From Erwinia aphidicola (GTDB lineage: Bacteria > Pseudomonadota > Gammaproteobacteria > Enterobacterales > Enterobacteriaceae): a stretch of 64,000 nt of DNA. Shown here piece after piece: positions 62,494 through 64,000 of this stretch. The position numbers were made by a program, and so were the translations under genes. Below the pieces are notes generated by a model. The model was not told the DNA's origin and did not search any database. It worked only from the letters and a program-made list of their open reading frames with translations. The stretch covers positions 558,001 through 622,000 of the forward strand of contig NZ_JACXBP010000003.1 of assembly GCF_014773485.1 (NCBI RefSeq), read 5' to 3'. Position 1 is the first letter of the stretch, and each line of letters opens with the position of its first letter.

Positions 62494-62700
62494 GGTTATC
62501 TCGATACAGTTTTTAAGATATCCACCACCGAAACGCCAATTTACGGGAGGTGGACTGAGCAGGGTTGGCGTACCGACTGTATCACCCGGCGCTTCATCAG
62601 AAGCCCCCACTCAGTCCATCACGGATTATGCCCGAAAAAACTATACGGAACATACAGATGTGCAGAGGTTGTGACATCATTCGTAGTTAAAGTGGAATAA

Positions 62701-62841
62701 TGCCGCGATACAAAGGTCAGGACGCCAATCCCGTCGCCGGATTTTGCCGACGCATGACCACCTTAATCCTCGCTGAAGCACTTATTCAAGCACACACGAT
62801 GGGTTGCAGCCGATTCTGGAAGGCGGCGCATAAAACGTGAC
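62701..62841 (+). pseudogene. Short decayed frame, unrecognised
   Basis: A 46-codon frame from ATG 62701 (MPRYKGQDANPV...) ending in TGA at 62839-62841. No ribosome site of note and no family recognised; likely a gene remnant in the island's decayed part. Confidence 0.3.
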
Positions 62842-62980
62842 AATTACGCGTGCCTAAACAAACAAATCGCGACTCGCTAACCGCATTTATAAGCGCTGCG
62901 TGACGAGGTGCGGGGAATTAAAGGCGGTAAAGAACGTGTATATATCCAGGTTAACCCGCCTTCATACACCGGGTCGTTGG

Positions 62981-63339
62981 GAAAAGACGGTCGCCACCAC
63001 AGTATATGAAGCCCACCTATCTTCCTGCCATCGTCGCGGCTTAACAATCGCAGCGGGCACGCTGTTAACAGGGATGAGGCCTGCCGGAGGTAAGCCGGAC
63101 GTCACGCGGCAGGGATGCCGCGTGCCGAGCCCCGCAGGGATCGTCTTTTGCCGTTCCGGCGTGCTCTGGCTGGCCGCAGACCGGTTTGCTGATGGTATCG
63201 CGATGGAAGTCATGTTGGTGCGGGTTTACAGGATGTACCCTGCGGCACACGAAAGCCCCGGACTTCTGCCGGAGCCTCTGCGGGTCGACCGAAAAAGATG
63301 GTCGACCCCTACGGTATATGAAGGATCCGGGACCGACCG
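62981..63339. repeat. Tandem repeat unit 1 (about 360 bp)
   Basis: Begins GAAAAGACGG. Contains a 9-bp-stem hairpin CACGCGGCA/TGCCGCGTG (63104-63125), CTGTTAACAG, and the dispersed 30-bp palindromic module (about 63283-63313). Unit 2 starts 359 bp later with the same text. Confidence 0.9.
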
Positions 63340-63697
63340 GAAAAGACGGTCGCCACCACAGTATATAAAGCCCACCGATCTTCCTGCCATCGCCGCGGCT
63401 TAACACTCGCAGCGGGCACGCTGTTAACAGGGATGAGGCCTGCCGGAGGTAAGCCGGACGTCACGCGGCAGGGATGCCGCGTGCCGAGGCCCGCAGGGAG
63501 CGTCTTTTGCCGTTCCGGCGTGCTCTGGCTGGCCTCAGACCGGGTTGCTGATGGTATCGCGATGGAAGTCATATTGGTGCGGGTTCACAGGATGTACCCT
63601 GCGGCATATGAAAGCCCCTGACTTCTGCCAGAGCCTTTGCGGGTCGATCGAAAAAGATGATCGACCCCTACGGTATATGAAGGATCGGAGGTCGAAC
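63340..63697. repeat. Tandem repeat unit 2 (about 360 bp)
   Basis: Nearly identical to unit 1; hairpin at 63462-63483 and palindromic module near 63640-63670. Frames on both strands are open for 60-130 codons but vary between copies, so coding is unlikely. Confidence 0.9.
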
Positions 63698-64000
63698 GAA
63701 AAAAATGGTCGCCCCCTACGGTATATGAAAGCTCGCGAATCTTCCTGCCGTCGTCGCGGCTTAACACTCGCAGCGGGCACGCTGTTAACAGGGATGAGGC
63801 CTGCCGGAGGTAAGCCGGACGTCACGCGGCAGGGATGCCGCGTGACGAGGCCCGCAGGGAGCGTCTTTTGCCGTTCCGGCGTGCTCTGGCTGGCCTCAGG
63901 CCGGGTTGCCGATCGTATCGCGATGGAAGTCATGTTGGTGCGGGTTCACAGGATGTACCCTGCGACATTTGAGGCCACTGAATTCTGCCTGAGCCTCAGC
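63698..64000. repeat. Tandem repeat unit 3 (runs off window)
   Basis: Hairpin at 63823-63844; anchor words lie 361 bp from unit 2. The array continues beyond the window, so copy number is unknown. Confidence 0.88.

Noticed and set aside
61905-62530. Second copy of the ssrA 3' end (attR)
   Set aside because: CTCCACCAG at about 61913 and TCCACCACC at about 62520 share only 8-9 bases with the tmRNA end and lie in coding or unrelated sequence.
62494-62610. N-terminal extension of the small protein at 62296
   Set aside because: Proline/glycine-rich low-complexity text with no ribosome site; the ATG at 62493 has a better start context.
62900-63933. Open frames of 60-167 codons on both strands in the repeat array
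   Set aside because: They recur because the DNA is repeated, change length between copies, have no ribosome sites and match no family I know; treated as non-coding.
62981-64000. Possible CRISPR array
   Set aside because: Units are about 360 bp and homologous throughout; there is no alternation of short repeats with unique spacers and no cas gene.

Overview
The window is an enterobacterial chromosome segment, most probably from Erwiniaceae (Erwinia/Pantoea-like). Nearly every gene from 1 to 58,979 has a close E. coli K-12 counterpart in the block yfhM - suhB - glyA/hmp - glnB - glrKR - purL - tadA - acpS - lepAB - rpoE - nadB - ung, followed by grpE - nadK - recN - smpB - ssrA. Family assignments rest on recognised sequence similarity and gene order; no database search was possible.

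Layout. 1-6,913: membrane-anchored alpha-2-macroglobulin (cut by the window edge), sseA, sseB, pepB. 7,119-9,847: a shrunken isc locus with only iscR and iscS, then trmJ. 9,960-17,950: suhB, a ZevAB-like metal uptake pair with a Zur-like box, csiE, hcaT, glyA, and hmp with two NsrR boxes. 18,000-21,073: a Tat-exported FAD dehydrogenase with a tri-haem cytochrome c. 21,250-25,518: glnB, glrR-qseG-glrK and the sRNA GlmY with a sigma-54 promoter and GlrR sites. 25,810-36,214: purL, mltF, tadA, pgpC, a MurNAc-6P pathway (murQ, murP) opposite the RpiR-type regulator yfhH, and ferredoxin yfhL. 36,211-45,659: acpS-pdxJ-recO-era-rnc-lepB-lepA and rseC-rseB-rseA-rpoE with a small upstream leader ORF. 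46,034-51,430: nadB, trmN6, srmB, grcA, ung. 51,531-58,979: a chemoreceptor gene with a FliA promoter at a synteny break, then grpE, nadK, recN (three LexA boxes), bamE, rnfH, ratA, smpB and tmRNA.

From 58,980 to the end lies an accessory region behind ssrA, a classical integration hotspot. It begins with a visibly AT-rich two-gene operon, a ParA/MinD-type ATPase overlapping a SIR2-like NAD-binding protein; this is the best candidate for an undescribed (probably anti-phage) system. It continues with a MazE-like antitoxin beside a broken PemK/MazF toxin, small phage- or plasmid-like remnants, and a tandem array of about 360-bp units that runs off the window. The palindromic module inside those units also occurs singly or as inverted pairs in several core intergenic gaps (about 4.7, 5.6, 10.85 and 53.2 kb), so it looks like a resident repeat family.

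How the genes work together: the core is housekeeping (cell envelope quality control by RseABC/RpoE and BamE, translation factors, one-carbon and purine synthesis, nitrogen signalling, tRNA modification, ribosome rescue). Many regulatory sites are directly readable: IscR, NsrR, PurR, GlrR/sigma-54, NadR, FNR, sigma-E, sigma-28, sigma-32 and LexA. No rRNA or tRNA gene, no CRISPR array and no intact insertion sequence or integrase was seen.
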